The position numbers and the translations under genes are program-made. Positions 15,678 through 24,921 of a stretch of DNA of 32,626 bases are shown here, one piece after another. Positions within the stretch are counted from its first letter, which is position 1. Each line of letters starts with the position of its first letter. The stretch covers positions 1 to 32,626 of the forward strand of contig JAPPCV010000091.1 in the NCBI GenBank assembly GCA_028824715.1, read 5' to 3'. This DNA is from Boseongicola sp. GTDB lineage: Bacteria > Pseudomonadota > Alphaproteobacteria > Rhodobacterales > Rhodobacteraceae. The notes under the pieces are model-generated. The model saw only the letters and a program-made list of their open reading frames with translations, ran no database searches and had not been told where the DNA came from.

Positions 15678-17008
15678 AGGACATTCCCGTGTTCTTCGAG
15701 ACGTTCCACGTCGGCAGCCTCGAGATCGGGAAGCGCGGACACCCTTCCTTCAGGTACGCCTCACGGTGGCAGGAGTCCCCGGACGCCTTCCCGGTCTCGA
15801 CGACGATGCCGCTCGAACGGGACCTGTTCGAACCCGACATCGTGCATCCCTGGATCGCGAACCTTCTTCCCGAAGAGCGGCAGCTGGAGGCGATCGCGCG
15901 CAGCCTGGGCGTCTCGCGCGCGGACAGCGTCGGCATACTCGAACGGATCGGCGGAGACGTGGCCGGTGCCCTCTCCTTCGGAGCGCCGGTTCCGCGACAG
16001 GAGTGGGAGTACGTCCCCCTGACGGAATTCTACGGCGAACCGGATCCTGGAAAGGCGCTGCATCGTCACTTCGACGACCTGCACCGCCGTCCCTTCCTGG
16101 TCGGGGCGGATGGCGTCCGTCTCTCCCTGGCGGGAGGCCAGGAGAAGTCCGTCCTCGCCGTGATCGGACCGGACGGGCGGCCGAGGCCCGGCCTCTGCGA
16201 GGACGGGGACCGGATCGCGGTCCCGGCAGGCGGTGCGCCGTCGACGCTCATCGTCAAGCCGGACAACCCGCGCTTCCTGAGCGGGATCGTCGAGAACGAG
16301 GCCTACTGCCTGTCGCTGGCCGCCGCCATCGGGATCGAGGCGGCGGAAATCGGCACCCTGCGGGCCGAGGGCCGGACGGCCCTGGCCGTCGCACGGTATG
16401 ATCGCGTCTTCGCGCCGGACGGGACCGTCCGCCGCCTGCACCAGGAAGACTTCGCCCAGGCCCTCGGCGTGTTTCCGGAGCAGAAGTATGAGCGCAGCAG
16501 GTTTCCGGGGCCTTCCCTGGCTGACATCCTGGGGGTGGGAGGAAAGGCGTGGTCCGTCGCCCGCGACGTGCCTTCGCCACTGCCGGCACGGGAACGGCTG
16601 CGGATTCTCGACCAGGTCATCTTCAACGTTCTCGTCGCGAACACCGACGCCCACGCAAAGAACTACGCCCTTCTCCTGGATGGACGTGAGACCAGGCTGT
16701 CTCCCATGTACGACGTATCCTGCGTCCTGCCCTGGGACCACATAGACCAGAACTTCGCACAGAAGGTTGCAGGGAAGGAACGCAAGCCCGGGGACATTGC
16801 GCCCAGGCACTGGGAGACGATCGGCCGCGAATCCGGATTCAACGTCCATCACGTGCGCGGCCGGGTCGAGAGCATGGTCGACGGGATCTTCCGGAAGGGG
16901 CCTGAAGTTGCCTCGAAGGTGGCTGCGATGCCAGGCGTTCAGCCAGGCGAGGTCGGACTGGTTCGTGACAAGGTCCAGGCCAACGCTCTTCGAATCCTCG
17001 GACGTTAG
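15674..17008 (+). CDS. hipA: HipA-family serine/threonine kinase toxin
   Basis: 444 residues, full HipA length (about 440). HipA kinases phosphorylate glutamyl-tRNA synthetase (or another target) and so halt translation and induce dormancy. N-subdomain 1 (about 1-100); the LAGGQEKSVLA loop (152-162) corresponds to the conserved AGxQ-x-K motif; K195 in LIVKP is the ATP-binding Lys; HQEDFAQALG (256-265); catalytic loop NTDAHAKN with D325 and N330 (323-330); metal-binding D347 in LSPMYDV. All key residues are intact, so it is probably active. The open frame reaches back to 15371, but the ATG at 15674, overlapping hipB, is the true start. The target of this subfamily is not readable. Confidence 0.9.
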   Translation: MKDIPVFFETFHVGSLEIGKRGHPSFRYASRWQESPDAFPVSTTMPLERDLFEPDIVHPWIANLLPEERQLEAIARSLGVSRADSVGILERIGGDVAGALSFGAPVPRQEWEYVPLTEFYGEPDPGKALHRHFDDLHRRPFLVGADGVRLSLAGGQEKSVLAVIGPDGRPRPGLCEDGDRIAVPAGGAPSTLIVKPDNPRFLSGIVENEAYCLSLAAAIGIEAAEIGTLRAEGRTALAVARYDRVFAPDGTVRRLHQEDFAQALGVFPEQKYERSRFPGPSLADILGVGGKAWSVARDVPSPLPARERLRILDQVIFNVLVANTDAHAKNYALLLDGRETRLSPMYDVSCVLPWDHIDQNFAQKVAGKERKPGDIAPRHWETIGRESGFNVHHVRGRVESMVDGIFRKGPEVASKVAAMPGVQPGEVGLVRDKVQANALRILGR

Positions 17009-17826
17009 ACTCCAGGACGACCGGCAGGAGACGAACGGACGGCGCCAGAACCATCTCGTTTCGACGATCCGACAGAGTCGTCGGAGCTCACGGTCACGGG
17101 CGCGCAAGAAGGGGAGCGGCAGCGCGAGGACAGGGAACTGCGGCTCGCCTGCGCACTCACCGAACGCATCGCGCCTTGCTCTGACGACAGCGAGTTCCAC
17201 CGAAGCTGTCCGCGACGGGAGATGATTGCGGTGTCACCTTTTGCGGCCCATTCCACCAAGGCGGAGCGCGCGGTCTTGGCCTCGTGCAACTGTGTTGCTC
17301 GCATGACTTCCTCGTGAACCAATTTGGTCACAATGGCTTGGTGCGCCGGGTTGGACAATCGCCGCGGTGTCGCCGGCGTGCCGTGGACGGGTTGGTTCCG
17401 TTCAGTCATGGGTCGCGAAAGCGCTTCGGCCCAAATTTTGTGGTGACAGGGCATTCCTGCCACCTCCAGCGAAACAGGCCCCATTGGACGGTTCGTGCAA
17501 GAGTCCAAGTCAACAAGTTAATGATCTGCAACGATTGCCAAGAGCTAGCTTTTCGAATTGCTCCCTAAGCGGTCGATCCTTCTGTTCAGAGGTACCCTGC
17601 GGCCATGGTGCCGGACATTCAGTTGTCCACGGGCTTCTGTGCGTAGAGACCGTAGCGGTAGGCACCGGAGACGTGAGCGGGGCATAGACGGAGGTCGATC
17701 AAATTCGTCATGGAGGGCTTCGGGTTGACCTGTCCAACGCGACGGATGACAGTGCCTTGAAGGGCAAGGCGGCTTTCTCCGGCCGCGGCCGCACCGCAGG
17801 CAATTCCCTCGTTTCAGGAGGCGCAC
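17009..17826. other. 818-bp gap between hipA and the DUF3500 gene with remnants
   Basis: No intact gene recognised. A Phd-type antitoxin start lies on the minus strand at 17210-17304 (listed). The rest has open frames on both strands without family character. Around 17627-17680 a minus-strand frame ends in GAYRYGLYAQKPVDN and a stop, which could be the tail of a lost gene, but I cannot name it. The final AGGAGG at 17816-17821 belongs to the DUF3500 gene. Confidence 0.5.
17210..17304 (-). pseudogene. Remnant of a Phd/YefM-type antitoxin gene
   Basis: An ATG at 17302-17304 with a GAGGAAG box 2 nt upstream starts MRATQLHEAKTARSALVEWA, continuing to AIISRRGQ. This is the standard Phd/YefM N-terminal pattern (L-x-E-A-K-x-x-x-S-x-L-V-x-x-A-x-x-G-x-x-x-I-I-x-R-x-G). 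After the GQ at about 17210 the family pattern (normally P-V-A-V or similar) is lost and the frame runs on as Ser/Arg-rich filler to 17005. No alternative frame restores a clear antitoxin C-terminus, and no partner toxin follows before hipA. It looks like the head of a broken module. Confidence 0.5.
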
Positions 17827-18933
17827 ATGAAAGTTGCCCTTTGGGCCTTGGGATCGTTGACGGTTGTCCTGATCGCCTTCATGGCATTCGTGTTCACGCA
17901 ACCCCGGTTGGCGACGGGCATCGCCTTCGGCGTGAACACCGCCCCGATCGAGGCACGGCTTCGCGACGATTTCCCGCCCCGGGCAACCGACGCCAGGACG
18001 GAAGCGATTACCGCCGCGGCCGGCACGTTCCTTGAATCGCTGGATGCCGGGCAGCGCGGCAAGGCAACCTATTCCTTCGGCGACAACGCGCAGCGCTCCA
18101 ACTGGTCCAATTTCCCTGAAGGCATGATCCCGCGCGGCGGGCTGAAGCTGGGCGAGCTCAGCAACGGGCAGCAGGCCTTGCTGGATGCGCTGCTGGCCGA
18201 GATCATGAGCCCGTCCGGCATCCGGAACCTCGAATGGCAACTGGCCGCGGAGCGGACCTTTCCGGCGGACCACTGGATCAACAAGTACGGCGTCGATCAT
18301 TTCTACGTCGCCATCCTGGGAGAGCCTTCCCCGACCCGGCCCTGGATGTTCCAGTTCGGCGGACACCACCTTGCCATCAACGTGACGGTCTACGGGGCTG
18401 ACGTGACATTCTCGCCGATGCTGACAGGGGGGCAGCCGCTCCACGTCGACCACGAGGGCAGGCGAACGTTCATCGTGGAGGATGAAGTCAACGCCGCGCA
18501 GGCCTTGCTTGAGAGCCTGGACGAAGACCAAACGGCACGGGCCGTCCGCAGCGACAAGGCCATCGACCTTCTGCTGGGCCCGGGCGAGTACGGCGCCACG
18601 GTCGCGCGCGAAGGCGTCAAGGGCAGCGACCTGTCAGAGGCGCAGAGGAAACTGCTGGTCGCGCTGGTCCGGACGCGCCTCGGCTTCATCAACGACGACG
18701 ACCGCGTGGCCAAGATGGAAACGGTCATGGCCGAGCTCGACGACACCTGGTTCGGCTGGTGGGGGCCGCGGGACGTGCCGGGATTTGCCTACTTCCGGAT
18801 TTCAGCACCTTCGACGGTCATCGAGTATGCACCCCAGGACACGCTGGCCGAAGCGCAGGTGCAAGGGCACGCCCACAGCATGTATCGCGACCTGAAGAAC
18901 GACTACGGCATGGCATGGATCGGAGCGGAATGA
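17827..18933 (+). CDS. DUF3500 family protein, probably membrane-anchored or exported
   Basis: 368 residues. Residues 5-30 (LWALGSLTVVLIAFMAFVFT and on) form one hydrophobic helix, a signal anchor or uncleaved signal peptide. The body fits DUF3500: RNLEWQLAAERTFPADHWIN, then the conserved WMFQFGGHHLAINVTVYG segment (two adjacent His), TFIVEDEVNAAQALLESLD, and the C-terminal HAHSMYRDLKNDYG motif. The paired His motifs suggest a metal site, but no activity is established that I can cite. AGGAGG lies 5 nt before the ATG. It stands alone between decayed DNA and ybgC; its high coding quality argues against decay. Function unknown. Confidence 0.8.
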   Translation: MKVALWALGSLTVVLIAFMAFVFTQPRLATGIAFGVNTAPIEARLRDDFPPRATDARTEAITAAAGTFLESLDAGQRGKATYSFGDNAQRSNWSNFPEGMIPRGGLKLGELSNGQQALLDALLAEIMSPSGIRNLEWQLAAERTFPADHWINKYGVDHFYVAILGEPSPTRPWMFQFGGHHLAINVTVYGADVTFSPMLTGGQPLHVDHEGRRTFIVEDEVNAAQALLESLDEDQTARAVRSDKAIDLLLGPGEYGATVAREGVKGSDLSEAQRKLLVALVRTRLGFINDDDRVAKMETVMAELDDTWFGWWGPRDVPGFAYFRISAPSTVIEYAPQDTLAEAQVQGHAHSMYRDLKNDYGMAWIGAE

Positions 18934-19326
18934 TGCAACCGCCCCTGTTGATCGTTCCCCATGCAGGCGGGGATGAGCCGACGTGCCAGTCCACACCATC
19001 CTCGCTCTTGAACGGGAGACCTCAAGCGGTTTGGCCGGACCATTGCGTCGCCAGAATGCCGCAACTGAGCCGGGCGCGGCACGCCTCACGTGCATCAAGC
19101 ACCAGAAATGGGCCAGGAGGCGGTTGTGGATAAGATTGCCGCAGAGTCCTATGGAAATGACGGCCCTTGCCTCCCGTTGCCGCTCAGGTTCATTCCTTTG
19201 CCGGAACGGTCGTCGCCAGGCGTCAACTCCTGGCAGCGGCAGTGCGGGCAAGCCTCGGTTTTGGAGAGCGGATTGCGAGGAGTCTGAACGTGGACCATCG
19301 GGGTCCGCACGAAGTGAAGGAGTTGC
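18934..19326. other. 393-bp gap between the DUF3500 gene and ybgC
   Basis: No credible gene. It contains one isolated type I-E CRISPR-repeat-like sequence at 18954-18980 (listed). The ybgC-tol operon promoter should be in its right half, but no clear promoter stands out. The open frames on both strands here are Arg/Ser-rich and without family character. Confidence 0.5.
18954..18980 (+). repeat. Single type I-E CRISPR-repeat-like sequence
   Basis: The 27 bases begin GTTCCCC and end GGCGGGGATGAGCCG, with a C4/G4 stem around an ATGCAGGC loop. This matches the type I-E pattern GTTCCCCGC...GCGGGGATAAACCG at 21 of 27 positions for the E. coli form, as I recall it, and better for actinobacterial-type variants. 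No second copy follows at the 32-33-nt spacer distance on either side, and there are no cas genes in the window. It is therefore not called as an array. Confidence 0.3.
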
Positions 19327-19719
19327 ATGACCCGTTGTTTCAAAATCCGCGTCTACTACGAGGACACTGATCTCGCAGGCATCGTCTACTATGCCAACTA
19401 CCTGAAGTTCATCGAGCGAGCCCGGACAGAGTGGGTGCGCGAGAAGGGCGTCGACCAGTCGGGGTTGAAGGACAGGTTCGGCATCGTGTTCGCGGTGCGC
19501 CGCGTCGAGGCCGACTACCTGGCGCCGGCGCGGTTCAACGATGACCTCGTCGTCGCGACCCGCCTGTCATCGCATTCGGGTGCGCGAATTGGGTTGGTTC
19601 AGAGCGTGTTGCGGGACGGGGAAGCGCTGTTTGTCGCCAAGGTCACGCTCGTCGCCCTTGTCGAAGGCGGGCGAGCGGTCAGGTTTCCGGCGGAAGTTCG
19701 CCAACGCCTTGAATCTTGA
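19327..19719 (+). CDS. ybgC: Tol-Pal-associated acyl-CoA thioesterase YbgC
   Basis: 130 residues, a single hotdog-fold domain. The start motif RVYYEDTDLAGIVYYANYLKF, with D15 in the catalytic position of the 4-hydroxybenzoyl-CoA thioesterase type, and FIERARTEW are diagnostic. YbgC hydrolyses short- or long-chain acyl-CoA/ACP and is genetically tied to tol-pal; its exact contribution to envelope lipids is unsettled. The preceding GAAGGAG box is about 5 nt from the ATG. It is followed after 115 bp by tolQ and probably leads that operon, though tolQ could have its own promoter in the gap. Confidence 0.93.
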   Translation: MTRCFKIRVYYEDTDLAGIVYYANYLKFIERARTEWVREKGVDQSGLKDRFGIVFAVRRVEADYLAPARFNDDLVVATRLSSHSGARIGLVQSVLRDGEALFVAKVTLVALVEGGRAVRFPAEVRQRLES

Positions 19720-19834
19720 TGTGGCCGAATCCCGGGCACGGCCCCGGCTTATTCCAATTTTCCTGACCTTGAGCTATTGTCCGGCTGCATGAGGAACCCG
19801 AAATGTCGGGACAGGGCAGCAAGAGAGTCGAGCA

Positions 19835-20532
<698 letters not shown>

Positions 20533-20533
<1 letters not shown>

Positions 20534-20994
20534 TGGGTGCCGAAGTGGTTCAAACCGAGCGGACCGGCAAACGGCGGCGACGGCGTCGCGCAAGGCCGAT
20601 GTCCGAAATCAACGTCACGCCCTTTGTGGACGTGATGCTTGTGCTGCTGATCATTTTCATGGTCGCCGCCCCGCTGCAGACGGTCGGCGTTCCCGTAGAG
20701 CTTCCCAGGACTGCGGCACAGGCGCTCGCAAGCGGGCAGGAGGAGCCGCTGACCGTCACGCTGACAGCGGACGGCATCACGATGATCCAGACGACGGAGG
20801 TGGCAGACGAGGAGATCGTGCCGCGTCTTCGCGCCGTCCTGAGCGAACGCGCCTCGCGACGAGTCTTCATCCGGGCAGACGGCGCGATCCCGTATGCGCG
20901 CGTCGTGCAGGTCATGGGCGCACTCAATGCGGCAGGAATCACGGACATCGGGCTCGTGACCGACATGGGCGGGCCGAGGCTTGGAGGCGGGTGA
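20533..20994 (+). CDS. tolR: Tol-Pal proton channel subunit TolR
   Basis: 153 residues. A very basic N-terminus (RTGKRRRRRRARP) is followed by MSEINVTPFVDVMLVLLIIF, the single membrane helix with D33, the proton-carrying Asp of the ExbD/TolR family. The periplasmic domain (about 50-150) ends VQVMGALNAAGITDIGLVTD, as in TolR. The ATG at 20533 overlaps the tolQ stop by one base. The frame is open further upstream inside tolQ, which is only the shadow frame. Confidence 0.95.
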
Positions 20995-22093
20995 GGAACG
21001 ATTGCGCTGGAGCTGGTACATTTCAGGTGCGGGCCACATCGCGTTCATCCTGGCGGTGTTCCTTGCCGGACCTCTGGCCAGCGACCGGCAATCCGAGGTC
21101 GTGATCTTGTCTGAAGTGGCAATCCTGTCCGAACAGGAATTCGCGGCGCTGGTGCCGCCTGGGGCCGCGCCACAAACGCAGACCGACGTGCCCGCGGTGG
21201 ATGCGCCCGATGACGACGAGGCTCCAAGTTCCCCGATGGCGCTGGCGGCGACGGAACTGGCCACGCCCAGCCCGGTGGCGACACCGGGGAGTCCCGACGT
21301 GCCGGAGATTGAAATCGAACAGCCCGCCTTGGGTTTGGAGATCGATGACAGCGCGCCGACGGCACTCTTGGCGCCATCAGACATCGACGGCTCGAGCGCT
21401 CGACCTGACCAGGTCGCGGCACCGGCTGCCCGCGTCGCGCCCGTGCCGCAACTGGCGCCGCCGCCCGAGGCGGAGACCGGAGAAGACCTGATCGAGGCAA
21501 CCGTTCCCGACCCAGAGGCGCCGCCGGAGCTGGTCGAGGTGGAAGACGCTCCGCAGGCGCCGCAGGAGGCCAGCGACCGCATCGTCACCGAGGCCGAAGA
21601 GGAAGAGACCAATGCGGTTATCAGTTCCATGCGGCCTCGGCCTCGGCCACGGCCATCGCGCCCGCCGAGCCCCGCACCGGACGTGCCGGACGACGCACCG
21701 TCCGCACCCGAGCAGGTGGCAGCGCTTGCCGACGCGGACACGGAGTCCCGACAAGTGGCGCCGCGCGGCCCGCCCCTGACCGGTGGCGAAAAGGAGGCGT
21801 TCGGCCTCGCGGTCGGGCAGTGCTGGAATGTCGGAAGCCTGTCGGCCAGTGCACGCGCGACGACGGTCGTCGTGGCCTTTGACATGCAACGGACGGGCGT
21901 GCCCGTCACGGGCTCGATCAGGATGGTCGAATTCCATGGCGGCAGCGAGGCGGATGCGGACCGGGCGTTCGGGGCCGCTCGACGCGCCATCATTCGCTGT
22001 GGCACAAAGGGATTCCAGCTTCCGGTCGAGAAATTTGACCAGTGGCGCGAAGTAGAAGCAACCTTTAATTCAGAAGGGATGCAGTACCGATGA
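20981..22093 (+). CDS. tolA: Tol-Pal protein TolA, short proline/acid-rich form
   Basis: 370 residues from a TTG at 20981; a second TTG at 21002 with GAGGA 4 nt upstream is equally plausible and would remove most of the 14-bp overlap with tolR. One membrane anchor at about 12-33 ([20 protein letters not shown]), then a long Pro/Ala/Glu/Asp-rich linker (about 50-270) in place of the Lys/Ala-rich coiled coil of enterobacterial TolA, with an [14 protein letters not shown] stretch near 217-230, and a C-terminal domain (about 275-368, [15 protein letters not shown]...VEFHGG) resembling TonB/TolA domain III. TolA spans the periplasm and links TolQR to TolB-Pal. ATGA overlap with tolB. Confidence 0.88.
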   Translation: MEAGEERLRWSWYISGAGHIAFILAVFLAGPLASDRQSEVVILSEVAILSEQEFAALVPPGAAPQTQTDVPAVDAPDDDEAPSSPMALAATELATPSPVATPGSPDVPEIEIEQPALGLEIDDSAPTALLAPSDIDGSSARPDQVAAPAARVAPVPQLAPPPEAETGEDLIEATVPDPEAPPELVEVEDAPQAPQEASDRIVTEAEEEETNAVISSMRPRPRPRPSRPPSPAPDVPDDAPSAPEQVAALADADTESRQVAPRGPPLTGGEKEAFGLAVGQCWNVGSLSASARATTVVVAFDMQRTGVPVTGSIRMVEFHGGSEADADRAFGAARRAIIRCGTKGFQLPVEKFDQWREVEATFNSEGMQYR

Positions 22094-23415
22094 AGCAGTT
22101 TCTCCTTTCACTCGCCCTTGCCTTCGCGCTTGGGACACAGGCGCTGGCGCAGGAACGCACCGGACCCTTGCGGATCGAAATCACCAAAGGCGTGATCGAG
22201 CCGGTGGCGATCGCGGTTGCGCCGTTCCTTGCCGAAAACCCCGCCGCCGAGGAGTACGCGGCAAGGATCACGGAAGTGGTCGCAGGCGATCTCGTGGGTA
22301 CCGGCCTGTTTCGCGACATCCCGCATCAGGCCTATGTCAGCCAGGTGGCGGACTTTGACGCTCCGGTGGCGTATCCGGACTGGAAGGCGATCAACGTGGA
22401 AGCGCTGGTCGTTGGCTCCGCCACGCTCACCTCCGACGGGCGGCTTCTTGCCAAGTTCCGGCTTTTCGATGTCTTTGCCGACGCGCCGCTTGGCGACGGC
22501 CTGCAGTTCGCCGGGGTTGCGGGAAGCTGGCGGCGCGTGGCGCACAAGATCGCGGACCAGGTCTACTCCCGGATTACCGGCGAAGGCGGGTACTTTGACA
22601 GCCGCGTTGTCTACGTGGAAGCAACAGGTCCCAAGGGTGACCGCCGGAAACGACTCGCGATCATGGACTTTGACGGCGAGAACGTGCGCTACCTGACGGA
22701 TGCATCGTCAATCGTTCTTGCGCCCCGGTTCTCGCCGACCGGCGACAGGATCCTGTTCACGAGCTACGAGACCGGTTTCCCGCAGATTTATGAACTCACC
22801 GTCGGCGGAGTCGACAAGACGCCATTGGCCATAGATGCCGAATCCATGACGTTCGCACCCCGCTATGCGCCGGACGGTCGAACCGTGGTCTATTCCGAGG
22901 CGCGCCGCGGAAACACCGACATCTACACGCTTGACGCCACGACGCTGCGACGCACCCGGCTCACTTCGGCCCCGTCGATCGAGACGGCCCCGTCGTTTTC
23001 GCCGGACGGGCGCCAGATCGTCTTTGAAAGCGACAGGTCCGGCAATCAGCAACTTTACGTGATGCCGGCCTCTGGCGGCCAGCCCCGAAGGATCAGCTTT
23101 GGGCCCGGGCGCTACGGCACGCCGGTCTGGTCACCGAGAGGCGACTTCATCGCGTTCACGAAGCAGAATGCAGGTCGCTTCCATATCGGCGTGATGCGCG
23201 CAGACGGCTCGGCCGAGAGACTCCTCACGGCGTCATTCCTCGACGAGGGTCCGACATGGTCGCCGAACGGCCGGGTGCTGATGTTCACGCGCGAGAGCGC
23301 TGGGGCCGAAGGCAAGCCGGCACTCTTTTCCGTGGACATTTCCGGACGCAATCTCAGGCGAGTCCCCACGGAGACGGCAGCATCCGACCCGGCGTGGTCG
23401 CCACTGCTTCCTTGA
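22090..23415 (+). CDS. tolB: Periplasmic beta-propeller protein TolB
   Basis: 441 residues. A cleavable signal peptide covers 1-20 ([20 protein letters not shown]). The N-terminal domain (about 22-165, [21 protein letters not shown]) is followed by a six-bladed beta propeller (about 170-435) with repeated F-S-P-D/T-G motifs such as [39 protein letters not shown]. TolB binds Pal and is released by TolA, which lets Pal relocate to the division site. The start overlaps the tolA stop by four bases. pal follows after 137 bp. Confidence 0.96.
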   Translation: MKQFLLSLALAFALGTQALAQERTGPLRIEITKGVIEPVAIAVAPFLAENPAAEEYAARITEVVAGDLVGTGLFRDIPHQAYVSQVADFDAPVAYPDWKAINVEALVVGSATLTSDGRLLAKFRLFDVFADAPLGDGLQFAGVAGSWRRVAHKIADQVYSRITGEGGYFDSRVVYVEATGPKGDRRKRLAIMDFDGENVRYLTDASSIVLAPRFSPTGDRILFTSYETGFPQIYELTVGGVDKTPLAIDAESMTFAPRYAPDGRTVVYSEARRGNTDIYTLDATTLRRTRLTSAPSIETAPSFSPDGRQIVFESDRSGNQQLYVMPASGGQPRRISFGPGRYGTPVWSPRGDFIAFTKQNAGRFHIGVMRADGSAERLLTASFLDEGPTWSPNGRVLMFTRESAGAEGKPALFSVDISGRNLRRVPTETAASDPAWSPLLP

Positions 23416-23552
23416 GGGGAGCCGCGACTTTCGCACGGACGTTTGCGCCACGCTGAACAGCCGCACCGACGCCGGAAATCGTCCTGTTTCCGTTGCCTTT
23501 GCCGATGGGTCATGTATGAGGCAGGGAGCAGAATGCAGTCTCAGGTGATCCA

Positions 23553-24056
23553 ATGCCGCTCTTCAGATCGTTACTTGTCGTCTTCTTGGCCCTCGGTGCC
23601 TGCAGCCAGGCTGATCGTTTCGGCCAAGGCACCGCCGATACGGGCGCAACTGGCGCAACCGGGGCGCTTGGCTCGGTCGACGACCCCCAGTCAGCCGCCT
23701 ATTTCAGTTCGACCATCGGTGATCGCGTGCTCTTTGCCGTGGATCAGTCCACGCTCACGCCGACTGCGCGTGCCACGCTTGACGGCCAGGCCGAGTGGCT
23801 CACGGTCAACGCCGAATACACGGCCCTCATCGAAGGCCACGCGGACGAGCAGGGCACACAGGCCTACAACCTGGCTCTCGGCGCCCGCCGTGCATCAACA
23901 GTGCAAAACTACCTGATCTCGCAGGGCATCGACCCGTCGCGCTTGAAGACCATCAGCTACGGCAAGGAGCGCCCGATCGAGATCTGCTCGGAGGAATCCT
24001 GCTACATGCAGAACCGCCGTGCGGTGACCGTGCTGAGCATTGGAGTCGGCCTCTGA
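23553..24056 (+). CDS. pal: Peptidoglycan-associated lipoprotein Pal
   Basis: 167 residues. The lipobox LALGAC puts the lipidated Cys at 17, giving an outer-membrane lipoprotein after signal peptidase II cleavage. A short Gly/Thr/Ala-rich linker (about 25-42) leads to the OmpA-type domain (about 50-165): RVLFAVDQSTLTPTARATLD, then IEGHADEQGTQAYNLALGAR (the diaminopimelate-binding region) and SYGKERPI. The C-terminal EESCYMQNRRAVTVL is typical of alphaproteobacterial Pal. It tethers the outer membrane to the cell wall and is moved to the septum by TolQRAB. Confidence 0.95.
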   Translation: MPLFRSLLVVFLALGACSQADRFGQGTADTGATGATGALGSVDDPQSAAYFSSTIGDRVLFAVDQSTLTPTARATLDGQAEWLTVNAEYTALIEGHADEQGTQAYNLALGARRASTVQNYLISQGIDPSRLKTISYGKERPIEICSEESCYMQNRRAVTVLSIGVGL

Positions 24057-24069
24057 GGGAGTTCGCCCG

Positions 24070-24921
24070 ATGCGCGCCTTGCTTTTCGCCGCCCTGCTTG
24101 TCGCCGCACCTGTCGTCGCGCAGGATCGGGAACAGACGCTTGCCGACATTCGGCAGGAACTGACTGTGCTCTTTGTCGAGATGCAGCGGCTGAAGCGCGA
24201 ACTTTCGACCACCGCCGCACCCGAAGGGCGACTCCAAAGCACCAACGTCCTCGAGCGCCTTGACGATCTGGAAGCGGAGGTCCGGCGCCTGACGGCAGCG
24301 TCCGAGCAACTGACGAACCACGTCCAGTCGATCGTTGCCGACGGCACGAACAGGATCGGCGACCTCGAATTCCGCCTGTGCGAACTTGAGGCGGATTGCG
24401 ACATCGCAAGCCTGGGCGAGACCACGACGTTGGGCGGAGCCATGTCCGAAGCGTCCGAGCCGACCGAGGTCGCGACCGTCACGCAAGCCGACAGCAGCTT
24501 CTCGATCGACATGATCGACACCGGCGGCGTCGAACTGGCACTTGCGGAAAGGGCGGATTTCGATCGCGCCAAAGCCAGTTTCGATCAGGGAGATTTCGAG
24601 ACCGCGGTTGAGCTCTTTCAGGCCTTCACCGAGAAATACCAAGGCGGACCCTTTACGGGGGTCGCGCATTTGCTGCGTGGCGAAGCCCTCTCGGAACAGG
24701 GCATGACCTCCGAAGCCGCGCGTGCCTACCTCGAGAGCTATTCGGGCACGCCGGACGGCCCGACGGCGCCGGTCGCCCTGTTGAAGCTCGGCCTCTCCCT
24801 CGACGGGCTGGGACAGTTGCAGGAGGCCTGCATCACGCTCTCGGAAGTCTCGGTCCGGTTTCCTGAATCCGACGCTTCCATTGAGGCGCAGGAGGCGCGG
24901 ACCGGCATGACGTGTCCGTGA
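24070..24921 (+). CDS. cpoB: Tol-Pal and PBP1b coordinator CpoB (YbgF)
   Basis: 283 residues from the ATG at 24070; the frame is open from 24040 but a GGGAG box and a proper signal peptide (MRALLFAALLVAAPVVAQ) fit the later start. An N-terminal coiled coil (about 20-110, e.g. QTLADIRQELTVLFVEMQRLKREL) drives trimer formation; the C-terminal part (about 160-283) has TPR-like repeats (DFDRAKASFDQGDFETAVELF, GGPFTGVAHLLRGEALSEQG). CpoB couples peptidoglycan synthesis to Tol-driven outer-membrane constriction in the periplasm. The end overlaps the tilS start by ten bases in a different frame. Confidence 0.93.
   Translation: MRALLFAALLVAAPVVAQDREQTLADIRQELTVLFVEMQRLKRELSTTAAPEGRLQSTNVLERLDDLEAEVRRLTAASEQLTNHVQSIVADGTNRIGDLEFRLCELEADCDIASLGETTTLGGAMSEASEPTEVATVTQADSSFSIDMIDTGGVELALAERADFDRAKASFDQGDFETAVELFQAFTEKYQGGPFTGVAHLLRGEALSEQGMTSEAARAYLESYSGTPDGPTAPVALLKLGLSLDGLGQLQEACITLSEVSVRFPESDASIEAQEARTGMTCP

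Noticed and set aside
15761-17200. 479-residue minus-strand open frame opposite hipA
   Set aside because: Shadow frame; no family features, whereas hipA is complete on the other strand.
17545-18531. 328-residue minus-strand frame opposite the DUF3500 gene
   Set aside because: No family resemblance; the plus-strand gene has AGGAGG and conserved DUF3500 segments.
18954-18980. CRISPR array
   Set aside because: Only one repeat-like unit; no second copy at spacer distance and no cas genes, so it is kept only as a repeat-like observation.
18802-19251. 149-residue minus-strand frame between the DUF3500 gene and ybgC
   Set aside because: Begins without a ribosome site, overlaps the DUF3500 end and has no recognisable domain.
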